From contig OX365956.1 in NCBI GenBank assembly GCA_947247005.1, positions 10,498,089 through 10,562,088 on the forward strand: DNA of 64,000 bases, given 5' to 3'. The DNA comes from Spisula solida. Lineage: Eukaryota; Mollusca; Bivalvia; Venerida; Mactridae. Positions 49,651 to 61,360 of this stretch are shown here, piece after piece. The position numbers were made by a program, and so were the translations under genes. The notes beneath the pieces were generated by a model that did not search any database, had not been told where the DNA came from, and saw only the letters and a list, made by a program, of their open reading frames with translations. The stretch's first letter is position 1. Each line of letters begins with the position of its first letter.

Positions 49651-49735
49651 AGGATATCTCACCCGAGCGAGGGGTCGAATTTTAACTAGGGACGAGGTAT
49701 CATTATCCTATATCGACTGTCTCATGATTATTTTT
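49626..49735. repeat. Fold-back hairpin element (about 45-bp arms)
   Basis: ATCATGAGATGTAGGATAAG at the left is mirrored at the right by TATCCTATATCGACTGTCTC and ATGAT. The centre contains CCGAGCGAGG and GGACGAGG. It matches the plan of the hairpins at 10868 and 15848. Confidence 0.65.
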
Positions 49736-50708
49736 CTCAGTCCTAACTTGAGAAATTGGGACATTTGCCGTACGTTCTTATAACAATTATTAATAACAGC
49801 ATAAATAAAGCGTACGCTGTTAATTTATGAAAATGTTCTTTAAACGGTATAGAGCCTATTGATGCTCGACTAGTTAGCTTAATATCGTCAGTTACTTTTA
49901 AATCCCAGAACTAAAAAAGCCGCTCTATGTTGCGTGTAGGCCCATGTAAGAAAGAGCCATTATCCTGTTGTCTCGTACATCCGTGCTTCTTAACAGTATT
50001 AGCACATACGAGTTCAAAATGTATCTGCACCAACACAAAGAGCATGCACAAAACAAGAACAATGTCAAAATGCTTATGAAAATTCGTAAAATTGTAGCTT
50101 TTTCTATGAATCCTGTTCACTGGCAACCATGAAATCCGTGGCTCCGTATAAATATGTCATTATTTGGGCACCATGGAGTGAAATTTTGTGTTTAAATTAA
50201 GTAAATTTGGAGTAGTACTTATCATAATCTGTTTTCAGTTTGAGTGTAATAGACAGTGGTGATAAAATAAAACGCGTAATGAAAATGTTATGCAAAACAA
50301 TTAAAACCAATTACGAAATATTACGAAATAGCCGAAATGGACGGTTACGATTCAGCCTGGTTACGAAATAGCCGCATCCCATTCGTTCCATGCGTATTTT
50401 AGTGGGAATTATTTTATCAACAAATGGCGGACAGTCATGGAATCAGAACCATCGATCTAAAAATGAAATACCCGAAATATAACTTATAACAAGTTAAATG
50501 GTAGATAAATTGATTGTTTCATGTAGTAAAACATATCTAGACCAGATTGCAACCGTTTCCCGGCCCGATGGTGCGTCAAATAGTGGATTCCTGTAGGGGC
50601 CGGAAAAAAGCGTTGCCAACCTGTCTATTATATATAGTAATGACGGGAAGATGGGGAATTTCAAAACTCGGTATTTTGTGATATAATTTCTTAGGCCTGT
50701 GGTCCTTG

Positions 50709-51330
50709 TGGTGATTGAAAGCCTGATGCTGACACTATGTGGTACAATACAAACAATCATCAAAAGGTGGCCACAATGTTTGGTTTAATGAGAAGAATGT
50801 TATTTACAGTTTTATTCTGAAAAATGGAGACTGTTTGCTATCTTTAAAAAAAAAATCTAAAACATCTTGTCACACAGCTTGTGCTTTGTTGGTATTTGAA
50901 GACATTCAATAATTATAATACAACATTGGTATTATTGTGAAAAATTGCACAGGAGATATATTTTTGGATTGAGACTGTTCTGCTTAAATAACCTTTATAA
51001 GCAGGTTTTAAGTACTTGTTAAGTACTTGCAAAATCATAATTACTGTGAATTAGGTCACAACCAATATCTGATTGCACTTTTGAATTTGTACTATGACTA
51101 GAAAATTAAAAAGACATTCTCAATGCAGCTAACTTAATGTTATATTGTGAGACATGCTATTCTAGATTAATAATTTCTCTTATTTTGAGAGAATTTAGCA
51201 CCAATCAGTGGTAGAAAGTAAAAAAACGACCTGTATATATAATGAGAGATTATCAGTGTATTGTAGTTGGTGAATAACAAGTAGAATTATTGAAGTTTGG
51301 CATTGTCTGTGTAGTACTTAGGCAGTTTTT
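50709..51330. other. Unassigned non-coding DNA
   Basis: No exon or repeat family is recognised between the 5.7-kb element and the 163-bp array. Confidence 0.4.
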
Positions 51331-51339
51331 GTCTACTTT

Positions 51340-52440
51340 TTTCACCATGTGGCTATATAGAAATCTTCAAAAAAATTCTTCTCAGAAACTGATTGTCCTA
51401 TTTAAATATAAGTTCACATGAATGTTCCTTGGTCGACTATCTACCAAATTCTTTAGTTTAATTTTGATTGCCTAAAAAACATGGCCACCAGGGGCGGGGC
51501 TAGTTTTTACCATGTGGCTATATAGAAAACTTCAAAAATATTCTTCTCAGAAACTGCTTGCCCTATTTAAAAATAATTCCACATGAATGTTCCTTAATTG
51601 CACCTCTACCGAATTCCTAAGTTTAATGTTGATTGCTTAAAAAACTTGGCCACCAAGGGCGGGGCTAGTTTTCACTATGTGGCTATATAGAAAACTTCAA
51701 AAATATTCTTCTCAAAAACTGCTTGCCCTATTTGAATATAAGTCCACATGAATGTTCCTTAATTGCATCTCTACCGAATTCCTAAGTTTAATGTTGATTG
51801 CTTAAAAAGCATGGCCACCAGGGGCGGGGCTAGTTTTCACTATGTGGCTATATAGAAAACTTCAAAAATATTCTTCTCAGAAACTGCTTGCCCTATTTGA
51901 ATATAAGTCCACATGAATGTTCCTTTATTGAACCTCTACCAAATTCCTAAGTTTAATGTTGATTGCTTAAAAACATGGCCACCAGGGGCGGGGCTAGTTT
52001 TCACTATGTGGCTATATAGAAAACTTCAAAAATATTCTTCTCAGAAACTGCTTGCCCTATTTGAATATAAGTCCACATGAATGTTCCTTTATTGAACCTC
52101 TACCAAATTCCTAAGTTTAATGTTGATTGCTTAAAAACATGGCCACCAGGGGCGTGGCTAGTTTTCACTATGTGGCTATATAGAAAACTTCAAAAATATT
52201 CTTCTCAGAAACTGCTTGCCCTATTTGAATATAAGTCCACATGAATGTTCCTTTATTGAACCTCTACCAAGTTCCTAAGTTTAATGTTGATTGCTTAAAA
52301 ACATGGCCACCAGGGGCGGGGCTAGTTTTCACTATGTGGCTATATAGAAAACTTCAAAAATATTCTTCTCAGAAACTGCTTGCCCTATTTGAATATAAGT
52401 CCACATGAATGTTCCTTTATTGAACATCTACCAAATTCCT
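51340..52440. repeat. About 163-bp tandem array, about 6.5 copies
   Basis: Each unit contains GGCCACCAGGGGCGGGGCTA, TATGTGGCTATATAGAAAAC, TTCTTCTCAGAAACTGCTTG and CCACATGAATGTTCCTT. Left units are more diverged and right units nearly identical, so expansion seems to have proceeded at the right side. The last unit breaks off near 52440. Confidence 0.92.
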
Positions 52441-55400
52441 CAGTTGAAAATGAGAGTGTGAGTTTCTTGTTTACAAACTTGTAGTATGTAAAAGTTACAA
52501 ATGAATGCATACTGTATATCAAAATATGAATGCACATTTAATTCTTGCATTGAAATATATAAGTTGTGAATTTCCATTTGAAAAAAATAAATTATATGAA
52601 ATATAAAAACTTCTGTTTTGTTCTGTTACAGTAGATCTACATTGATTATCAGAATCAAGCTCAATTCTGTTTTAGTTTTTTTTTTAAATATGTGTAAGTG
52701 ATTCCATTCTATTTTCCCTGGCATGTAAAAATACCTTAACATGTTCTAGACAACAGATTGGTTACCTTCAACACATTCATTTTCTTTTAAAAATGGATTT
52801 ATTGAAGGTTTACTTGAGAACGATCTCAAGCCTTCAGGATCAAAATCTAATACACCAGCTTCAATTTTAAAATTATGAGTGGAAATTATTTGTCTTTGAA
52901 TTTTAAGGAGACATCAATACTGTTACCTGTGGATAAAAGAAAGTATATTTCTATGAACATAACTTCTGTATTTGAAATAAACAGTTTTGAGCACATATTT
53001 TTTATTGATCATATTTAAAGTGAAAGATCACGACCACAGAGCTCTATGTATAAAATAATAGAGTTTATTGAAGGCAATATTGCCAATCAGCATGTATATA
53101 TATATATATATGTGATACATGCAATCATGAATGTACAAACATAAATATCATAATGCATGCATAAAATAAACTTCCAGAGACATCATGGCCCCTGACCACC
53201 TGTTTACAGCTCTAAAAGCTGTTTATTTGTATTATATTGATATTTTTTGTTACATATGAATTGAAAAATGTCAAATGTATCCTAAAAGTGCATTTTGGAC
53301 AGTCTGGAACTTTGAATAATTTGAGGCGGTTTGCGACATTTTCTTGATTGCCGCCTTGTCATTTGGGGTCCATTAACATTTAATGTGCATGCATGTGCCT
53401 GATATAGGTCAGAATGTGTTATTTGGTGTTAAATGGAATCTGCAGGCTCAATCCTGGCGACATATTTGAGTGAAAATCTTGAAAAACTTGAAATATGACC
53501 TATGTAGTACTTGGAAAAGTGATGGTCTGAGCAGAGTTACTTCCCTTGGCTGCATATAATCACTGCTTTGATGATTTCTGATCCATCCTGAGTCATATTT
53601 GTTCATTTGTTTGATAAAATACAGTAGAATAAGGTTTATTGAGTACATTTACACTGCCGAAACACATCCAGAACTACATTTTGGCTTGTATTTTGTGATT
53701 TTGGAACAATGGTCACCATTGTTGATTCAACCATTATGCAGTTCAAACATCCAGATTGGACCTTTTTTCCCGGTTAAGTGTTCCGAATGCTTTATTTTGT
53801 GAAAAACAACTGGGCGTGAGACACCAAAGAATCATTTTTTGCATATTTAATATAATATTTCCCTTGAAATAGGAAAATAAACTAGCTATAGCTCTGGCTA
53901 GCCTGTGATGAAGAATTAAATTGAATTGGGCAAAATTTACATCATAATGCATACATAAAATAAACTTCCAGAGACACCATGTCATGATGTGAACATATAA
54001 TTATTATAAATATGACCAATGAAGCATACATGTGTACACACGTGTTTGATTTCAGCAGTAAATTACAGACAGGTGGAAGAAACAAAATGATCTAGAAATA
54101 CACTAGATCTCTGTCTAGACTATAGGGCCTACCTATTATGATATAATACACACAGTTCGTATTACAACATAATATGTCTCTAAATACTTATTTGATTTTG
54201 TGAATTGCACCTGTGAAACAAATATATCAATTATTTATGGATCTACAATTAGTCATTTTAGTAGATGTGTATAAAACCCGATCGTTGCACACATACAGTA
54301 GATCTACGTTTACAGTTTTAATAGGAGGACACTTGTGCATTAATAAGAGGACTGAAGTCTGCTTGTGGCCTATATACTTGCTGTCAGATGCTGTACTAAC
54401 CATGCTAAACAAGGATACAAGACACAAAATCACATTGGCTAAATAGGCCAATTATGTATATAGATATACATTATATGCATTATAGTGGACATATACAACC
54501 CAATTTGATTTAGTGCCTTGCACCTGTGGTGCTAAACTGACGGTCAATACCACATACAAATAATAGGCACTAAACATATACACACACATTCGATCTACAT
54601 CTACTTTGAATTTATAAAACATCAGATCTACGAGCTGACATACATGTATACATGTAGGCCTATTGACCGTATATAATGATAGTCTGTTCTATGATTTGTA
54701 GATCTAATGTAATCCTTCCTACAGTATGATACAATCAAACACAGACTGTGCATTTATGATTTTTACATAGTCCCTATAGTGATTACTGATATTCCACCGA
54801 GTAGATCTATCTATTTTACATTCCGCTCGTTTCGCTTATTACGTCACGTAAAGTTATACCCCATTTGGTACCTCTATATAAACTGATGACGTCAAAATTA
54901 CAATCTAAAAACATGACAAATTGATCGACCTCGTTATTGAACATTTATTTTCACACTCAGTACTCTAATCTCAGAAAACAAGAGTAGAATAAGGACGCAG
55001 GATGGTTAGTAGACATATTCTTGGTGATCAACTTAATTGGAAATTCCCCACGAAGGGCCCAAAGTACGAGCTTAATTGACTTGGTTGAAATCTAGTAGAC
55101 TTTGTCACTCGAGTGTGCTGGATGCGTGAAACTACGCTGTTTTTAGATCGATGAAGAATTAAAAACACAAATTCCAACTAATATCACCCACAGTACCGGT
55201 ATCCGATGTATCCTTGACACCTTTGAAAATGTTACCGCTCCGAGAACTTGTTTGTTTTGTTATGTACACAAAAACACGTGAGCATGACCATGACGACGCA
55301 ACTTACAAAACAAAACAACACAAGTTTAAATATTTGTTTTTGACAAACTTGATGCGTGTTTTGTTCAAATCAACATCACTAAAATTATTTATTGTCATAA

Positions 55401-55595
55401 GCAATATCTGCAACTATTTATCGTAAATTATAAATGTCAATTTACAATTTTCAAGAATTTTATTTTTAACCAATCAGTGAGAGGCTCTCTTTGCCCTTAT
55501 TACTGCGGAAGTGAGAGGGGACAGGTTTAAAGCAAGTGGCGAAAATTGGTTCCATCTCTTGTACTGTCCCTGGATGAGTTAAAGATTTCATCACT
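52441..55595. other. Mostly unassigned AT-rich DNA
   Basis: There is a TA microsatellite near 53094-53110 and a 40-base direct repeat (CATAAAATAAACTTCCAGAG at about 53160 and 53953). From 55512 to 55550 lies an inverted copy of the phrase at 43605. No exon is supported. Confidence 0.4.
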
Positions 55596-55910
55596 CTATA
55601 TTTCAATAGGCGTAAAGTGACCGATAACGGCTAATCGAGTGTCTCGATAGGGTGTTAATAAGGGAGACAATGGCTTAGATTTCTGGGTATGGTTCAATAA
55701 ATTACATAATTGTTGACGAAAGGCTATGTAATTTTCCAAATATAGAATGCCAACAACAACGTAAACGAAAAGAACACAAACTATGTTGACAAAGGGCCAA
55801 ATCCCTTGCAGCCCATCGGCATTCAATATGAAAATCTCCAGCTTCGTTCCTGTTGTACGATTGTGCGTAAGAACTCGACAGTTTGTATTAGCTACACAAG
55901 ATATTCAAGA
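55596..55910 (-). CDS. Candidate exon with one membrane segment (unidentified)
   Basis: A minus-strand frame is open for about 104 codons between stops. It contains a good membrane helix (FVNIVCVLFVYVVVGILYL) followed by a polar, basic stretch. The plausible acceptor is TACAACAG before GGAACGAAG. There is no ATG near the start, which fits an internal exon. No domain is recognised and the neighbouring sequence offers no partner exon. It may be chance or a repeat-derived frame. Confidence 0.25.
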
Positions 55911-56046
55911 TAATCATGTTTACATATATTGTAATAACAAAGAAAACATGGGTTATTTTTCGTTTCTTGAGTACATGTATGTGCATCTCGTTCAGTTATA
56001 AGTTTAGTCAAATTATTTAAGTTTTCCCTTAAGATACTTTGTTAAT

Positions 56047-56268
56047 ACCAGTCCTGGGACCGGTTTCATTGAGATAGCTTTACTAGGATTAGACTATTAG
56101 AGATATATTATTGAACGCATACAATTATTGAGAGCTAAAATTATAATTCTTTATGATAGTTCTAGTTCACATAACTTTGCTTAAATGTTCCTATTATCTT
56201 AGATAGCTCAAAATAGCATATCAGGCACTAAAAAGTCAAATCTTAGCTAATATGTGTCTATGAAGCGG
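56047..56268. mobile_element. MITE-like element with GGACCGGTTTCAT ends
   Basis: The left end CTGGGACCGGTTTCATTGAG is matched by an inverted right end (ATGAAGCGGTCCACCGG) with mismatches. The inside is AT-rich and full of TTAGACTA/CTTAG-type short words. I recall similar dispersed elements from bivalve genomes; a search is needed to name it. Confidence 0.45.
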
Positions 56269-56269
56269 T

Positions 56270-57902
56270 CCACCGGTAAGTAACCCTGGTGGCATATACG
56301 TATCACACAAGCTAAATAAAGAAGTAATCATAGAAGCTAAACACGTTATTACGATACTGGCTTTCTAACGTCTGAGGAAAAGTCACGATAATCTTTGTTA
56401 ATATGGAGGGTTATTTTAAAGAAATATACGTGAAACGTACTGGGTCAAATTGCTTTAATATAATTATATGTGAACTTTAAATCACGAAATGACCAAAAAG
56501 AATATCAACTCTCGTTTAAAGCCTCTAAATACGTCTTGGTCATTATGACTCTGTCCAGTATATATAGGGTCAGTTTACAACATCGTTTCACTTGCTTGAA
56601 ATAATTCGTGCAATAACTACAAAAACAAACTCGCGTACTCTCTGTTTATAATTTAAAACAACAAGGGCGCCAAATTTGTGACGTAAGCAATATAGGCTAT
56701 GACGTCATCGATCAATTGTCTATGTATTTATTGATTAAAGAGAGTTTATAGGGAGGGTCGATAATAGAGGGGTCGGTATTAGCCTTATTTGCTCTATAAA
56801 TTCTGCATTTATTGTTTGCATTTCGTTTCAACTGAGGGATTTATTTTGACTTATGCGTATGGTGTCATTACCACACATCCCTACAACACAACTTCAAATA
56901 TTGTTCTATAAGAGTTAAGATATTGTTCAGCAATATAATGTAGTTTCAAATCATCAGAAGGCAGTCATACTTTTTTCATAAAAATAACTTTTATTTTCTA
57001 CAAAAAAGTTCATTATTTCAAGTGCAGCGAATCCAGATTATTCCGGAATTGTAGGACCTTTGTCAAATGTAGATGTATTTATTTTTCTATCAGTGATTGT
57101 GAAAGGAGAAGAATGGCGAAGCACTGGTGACTGTGGTCACGTGGCATGTCTAGAGAATGATTAACCTGCGGCCTTGAGCCGCAGGTTATATTGAATTGCC
57201 AAAAGTAAATGACCATGGAGGGGCACGTGACATGTTCTCGATGGTTTACGATTTAAAAAAATATATCCAAAAAAAGAAGCATTTTGCAAGAATGTCGTGA
57301 ACCAGACTAATTCCATTATTCCATGCGGATAACATCGGTCTTTACAATAGTTTATTTACCAAAGAAAGCAGAACTATTCCGAAATTTCACTTTGAACGCG
57401 AGACCACGAATCTAAACAGCAGGTGTCTGCAGCTGCATAAGATTCCCAGTCAATAATAAATATAGTGGGCAACGGACTACATCCCGTAGAGAACACATCG
57501 CTAGATTAACAGAAGTATGGTATGGATACATGATAAATTTGTTTCTAATTCTTTTGAATTTGTTCATTCGTTCGGCACATACATTTAACACAACCAAATA
57601 ATTGGAAGATAATCGGTATTGTCCGATTTTACATGTATTGGAATGATTTTGACAGAAACATACACCGGAATAAATTCGAATTGCATCCAAACTGCAATCA
57701 AAGCACTGAAAGTATTGCTGTGTGGCGTACTGATGCCATTTAATCCAATATCGAATCCAGGTTTATCATAATTTTATGTCACAGTTCTGATAAGCCCACC
57801 CTTACTCAAACATTTGTGCTGCTAAGGACACCAATAGAACCAGCAGTTACCTGGAACTTACTTAAGTAACTATGCTGAGCATCAATGAAGGGATATTTAC
57901 AA
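56270..57902. other. Unassigned non-coding DNA with one perfect hairpin
   Basis: A perfect 10-base stem (AACCTGCGGC and GCCGCAGGTT, 57163-57187) with a 5-base loop is flanked on both sides by GTCACGTGG and GCACGTGAC words. No exon is supported. Confidence 0.4.
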
Positions 57903-58162
57903 ATACCATTTTTAACGACTTGGAGAATTCGACCAGTGTCAAGATAAGTTACTGTTTATTCTCCGTATGACCACGCATGTTAATTAAATGTATATGACAC
58001 TCTATATTAACGTATGTAAAAGGGGTAAACATGGCGTCACTCACACATATCGATCGGCCGATTAATGCTTTAAAAACAAGTTTTACATTTTATAAAACCC
58101 TAAAGTATTATAAAATTTGTATTGTCTCTCAATAGGAAAGAATATATGATAAATAAATAATT

Positions 58163-58212
58163 CTGACTCTTATATCAAATTTTTGAGCACATGCTCTTCA
58201 TCAGGAATTTTT
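58163..58212 (-). ncRNA. Degenerate hammerhead ribozyme motif, copy 1
   Basis: On the minus strand, CTGATGA is followed by GAGCATGTGCTC (a GAGCA/TGCTC stem II). Where GAAA is expected, AAAA is found, so the catalytic G12 is lost. A GTC cleavage-like triplet and a GAATT that can pair with AATTC before the core follow. Hammerhead motifs are known in Penelope-like elements. This one should be inactive or very weak. Confidence 0.5.
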
Positions 58213-58914
58213 AATTACTTTTTTTATTTTTAAGTCACATCCATCTTGTTTGTATTATAATGTTGTTATGACGTGACGTCATTTCCTGTATCATGACGTT
58301 CCAAATGACGTCACGTCATTTCCCGTATTTTTTACATACAATTTATATCTAGCATACATACAACAACATACAAATTATACCTATACATATATACTTAGCA
58401 TATAGTACTAATTAAAATATCCTACATATATACATTAACACCCTTTTGTACTTTTATTATTTTCAAGACAAACTCACTTTAATAGCATATACAGACTCAC
58501 ATTTACTTATGCACCTTAACTCTCATACTACTGCACAAGCATACACCTACAGCTTCCGGTCCATACTCCCACATCTTTTACAAGATATTCAACTTTCCAC
58601 CTACACATATACATACATATACCCCAGTCAACTTTCTCACATATGTACATATACTGGAAACATTATTTTTTATATACTTACATTTCACATAATAATCCCT
58701 AGCAAATGTATTTCATTTCAATTTACAATGTCTTATTGTCCATCAAAAATTCTGCTTGATTTTTTATCACAACCAATCAATATGGAGTACTGAATGAGTC
58801 TTATTATACAAAAATTTCTGTCATATAATTATGTATCTCCATTATTGAAGTAGTAGCACCAAAACGTATCATTGAATTCATCAACTGTTAATTGCGCACA
58901 TTGAAGTGCTGATT

Positions 58915-61098
58915 TTATAAATTGTAACCACGCACGTTACACCCATCTGGAGTCATTGTACCTAACCTTTTTATCCATTGATCTTCTACCAACTGTCTAT
59001 ATGTCCTACCTTCAGTGTGTATTCTCTGCAGAATTGTTACCGCCAAATCGTCTTCCTTGTGATTACTGAAATGTCTCATAATCGGTTTATCATGCTGGTA
59101 CCGAATATCCCTCCGATGTTCATCAATCCTCTCTCTGAGCGTCCTTTCTGTTTCACCCACATATACTGTTTGGGAACATCGGTTACATATCAATGCATAT
59201 ACTAAATTTCGATCCGAGCACTTCTGGAAATTTGCAGTTTTGTAACTCATACCTTGGTATACGTCGGGTATTTCTTCCTCTGTAATAATTCTACATATTC
59301 TGCATTCACATTTACTTTTCTCTTCCATACTGTTTACTATTTTGTTGGTTTTTCTGTGCACAAGCGTATCAGCCAAATTTTTATCCCTTCTATATGCAAG
59401 CATTGGTGGTTCATTGAAAATTCTGGTCTTCCTATCTGATTTATGCAACACTGGTAGATGTTTGTGGAGTATTTTATGTATATCTGGTAATTGTTTCGAG
59501 AATGTAAGTACTATCGGAACTCTCTCTGTTTCCTTCTTTGTTGTCTTCTGTAGTAACGTACTTCGGTCTAACTTATCTACTTTCCCTAGCTGTTGTTCTA
59601 TCTTTCTACCACTATATCCCCTTCTTCTCAGCTGTGTCTTAAGTTCTTGCCTGTGTTTATCATAGTCCTCGTTCTTTTCACAAATCCGTTTTAGTCTCAA
59701 ACCTAGTCCATATGCAAGCCCATTTTTTGTACTTGGTGGATGGCATGAACTACTGTGTAAGTATATTTGTTTGTCTGATGGTTTCTTGTATAAACTTGTA
59801 AATATACTCCCGTTCTCTATAGTGACCATTGTGTCTAAAAATTCAATATTGGTTTTACTATATCTAAGCTCTATTTTAATATTCTTGTGTATATTATTGG
59901 CATACTCGGCAAACTTTTCTAATGATTGTACTGAACCGGTCCAAAGTCCGAAACCGTCATCTATATATCTTTTGTAGAAATACGGTTTATCTGAATATGA
60001 CATAAGTTGTTCGTCCCACTTTCGCATGTAGCAGCACGCGTAATTTCTTCCCAACTTTGACCCAATGGCCACCCCTTCTGTTTGCAAATAGTGTTTTTTA
60101 CCCAGATTGAAGTTATTATTCTCTAAGACCACTTCCACCATTTCCATCACATATTCCGTACGTACTATAGGGTTACTACGCATAGACAAAGCCTCTTTAC
60201 ATGCTAAAAGACCTTCTTCCTTTGGAACCGAGGGATATAATTTGGTTACATCAAAACAGAACAGTATTGCATTTTCTGGCACGTTCCCTTTTATATATTG
60301 GATTTTGTTTAAGAAATCTGTTGTGTCTCTGATATAGCTTGGCGAAGTAACCACATATTCATTTAGTTCATGTTCCGCCAACTCTGCCAATTTCTCAGTA
60401 GGGCTACTTATATCGTTCACTATAGTTCTCATTGGATTGCCTGCCTTATGTAGTTTAGGGTTTCCTTTCAAATTACCTCCTGTTGGGTACCTGGGCATTA
60501 GATACGTCCTTAGATCTTTCTCAATGACACCATCCTTATACATCCTGTCCACCAACTTTTTTACTATTTTTGTGGAATTCAATGTTATGTCTTTGTCAGT
60601 CTCTGTATATGAGTTACTTTCATCCATTTCTGTTTCAAGCCCACGGATGTATTCGACTTTGTCTAGCACAACTATCCCTGAGCCCTTATCTGCTGGCCTT
60701 ATGACAATGTTTTGATTATGCAGCAATGAATGAAACGCCACCTGTTCCTCCTTTGTCAGGTTTAATTTTCCTATCTTCCTCAGATTTCCTACAATATCAT
60801 TCTTCACCAGCTCGACATATAAATCTAACCATGCATCCCGGCCTTTATTCGGCGTGAAGTAGCTTTTCTTTGGAATACAAAAATTACTCCGATTTTCTGA
60901 CGTGTCGCAATCATTCTCTTTATCATAGAAATACTCACGTAACCTCATGCGCCTCTCCCAATCTGCTAAATCAGATAACAGCTTTATTTTATCAACTTGT
61001 TTATTATCAGGGATGAATTTAAGTCCACGCGATAAAAGACTGATCTCACCTTCTGTCAACTCTGTTGAAGATTTATTTGTAACTACATCATCACCGAA
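58915..61098 (-). CDS. Penelope-like reverse transcriptase with GIY-YIG endonuclease, copy 1
   Basis: The frame is open from 61098 to the stop at 58915. There is no ATG at its 5' end, because the gene is truncated at the junction at 61100, so about 727 residues remain. I number from the TTG codon at 61057-61059 (residue 1). The N-terminal LTEGEISLLSRGLKFIP phrase is typical of Penelope proteins. RPADKGSG lies at 121-128, GNPKLHKAGNP at 199-209, RT motif A FDVTKLYPSVP with Asp 270, motif B GVAIGSKLGRN near 329-339, and motif C YIDD at 365-368. A small CxCxxC (584-589) links to a C-terminal GIY-YIG domain (VYAL…YVGETERTLRERIDEH, 620-648, with R644, H648 and E692). All catalytic residues are present. 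The protein would prime and copy RNA at chromosome nicks made by the endonuclease. The broken 5' end argues against independent function of this copy. Confidence 0.92.
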   Translation of the reverse strand, partial: FGDDVVTNKSSTELTEGEISLLSRGLKFIPDNKQVDKIKLLSDLADWERRMRLREYFYDKENDCDTSENRSNFCIPKKSYFTPNKGRDAWLDLYVELVKNDIVGNLRKIGKLNLTKEEQVAFHSLLHNQNIVIRPADKGSGIVVLDKVEYIRGLETEMDESNSYTETDKDITLNSTKIVKKLVDRMYKDGVIEKDLRTYLMPRYPTGGNLKGNPKLHKAGNPMRTIVNDISSPTEKLAELAEHELNEYVVTSPSYIRDTTDFLNKIQYIKGNVPENAILFCFDVTKLYPSVPKEEGLLACKEALSMRSNPIVRTEYVMEMVEVVLENNNFNLGKKHYLQTEGVAIGSKLGRNYACCYMRKWDEQLMSYSDKPYFYKRYIDDGFGLWTGSVQSLEKFAEYANNIHKNIKIELRYSKTNIEFLDTMVTIENGSIFTSLYKKPSDKQIYLHSSSCHPPSTKNGLAYGLGLRLKRICEKNEDYDKHRQELKTQLRRRGYSGRKIEQQLGKVDKLDRSTLLQKTTKKETERVPIVLTFSKQLPDIHKILHKHLPVLHKSDRKTRIFNEPPMLAYRRDKNLADTLVHRKTNKIVNSMEEKSKCECRICRIITEEEIPDVYQGMSYKTANFQKCSDRNLVYALICNRCSQTVYVGETERTLRERIDEHRRDIRYQHDKPIMRHFSNHKEDDLAVTILQRIHTEGRTYRQLVEDQWIKRLGTMTPDGCNVRGYNL

Positions 61099-61360
61099 TC
61101 ATACCATTTTTAACGACTTGGAGAATTCGACCAGTGTCAAGATAAGTTACTGTTTATTCTCCGTATGACCACGCATGTTAATTAAATGTATATGACACTC
61201 TATATTAACGTATGTAAAAGGGGTAAACATGGCGTCACTCACACATATCGATCGGCCGATTAATGCTTTAAAAACAAGTTTTACATTTTATAAAACCCTA
61301 AAGTATTATAAAATTTGTATTGTCTCTCAATAGGAAAGAATATATGATAAATAAATAATT

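Larger units (their letters stand above)
45001..50701. mobile_element. 5.7-kb element with 271-bp terminal inverted repeats
   Basis: The arms 45001-45271 and 50431-50701 are inverted copies with high identity (CACAGGCCTAAGAAATTATA at the tip, then GAAATTCCCCATCTTCCC, GACAGGTTGGCAACGC, CGATGGTTCCGATTCCATGA). A perfect 7-base direct repeat, GTCCTTG, flanks them (44994-45000 and 50702-50708), which supports transposition. No transposase frame remains. The interior carries a SINE, a hairpin and diverged tandem repeats. The superfamily is open: an hAT-like element would give 8 bases, and a 7-base repeat is not decisive. Confidence 0.7.
57903..61100 (-). mobile_element. Penelope-like retroelement, copy 1 (5'-truncated, 3198 bp)
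   Basis: The segment is repeated head-to-tail immediately to its right with a constant offset of 3198 bases. I saw one mismatch (T at 58330, G at 61528). It holds the reverse-transcriptase/GIY-YIG gene, about 1 kb of 3' sequence, a cluster of GACGTCA motifs (58270-58320) and a hammerhead-like core. At its 5' end (61100) the reading frame is cut and joined to the 3' end of copy 2. Such partial head-to-tail tandems are characteristic of Penelope-like elements. Confidence 0.9.

Noticed and set aside
58446..58793. 115-codon plus-strand frame, repeated at 61644-61991
   Set aside because: It is antisense in the 3' non-coding part of the Penelope element. The identity of the two copies reflects element duplication. 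No recognised domain is present.
58978..60715. Multiple plus-strand frames opposite the Penelope gene
   Set aside because: They are shadows of the real minus-strand coding sequence.
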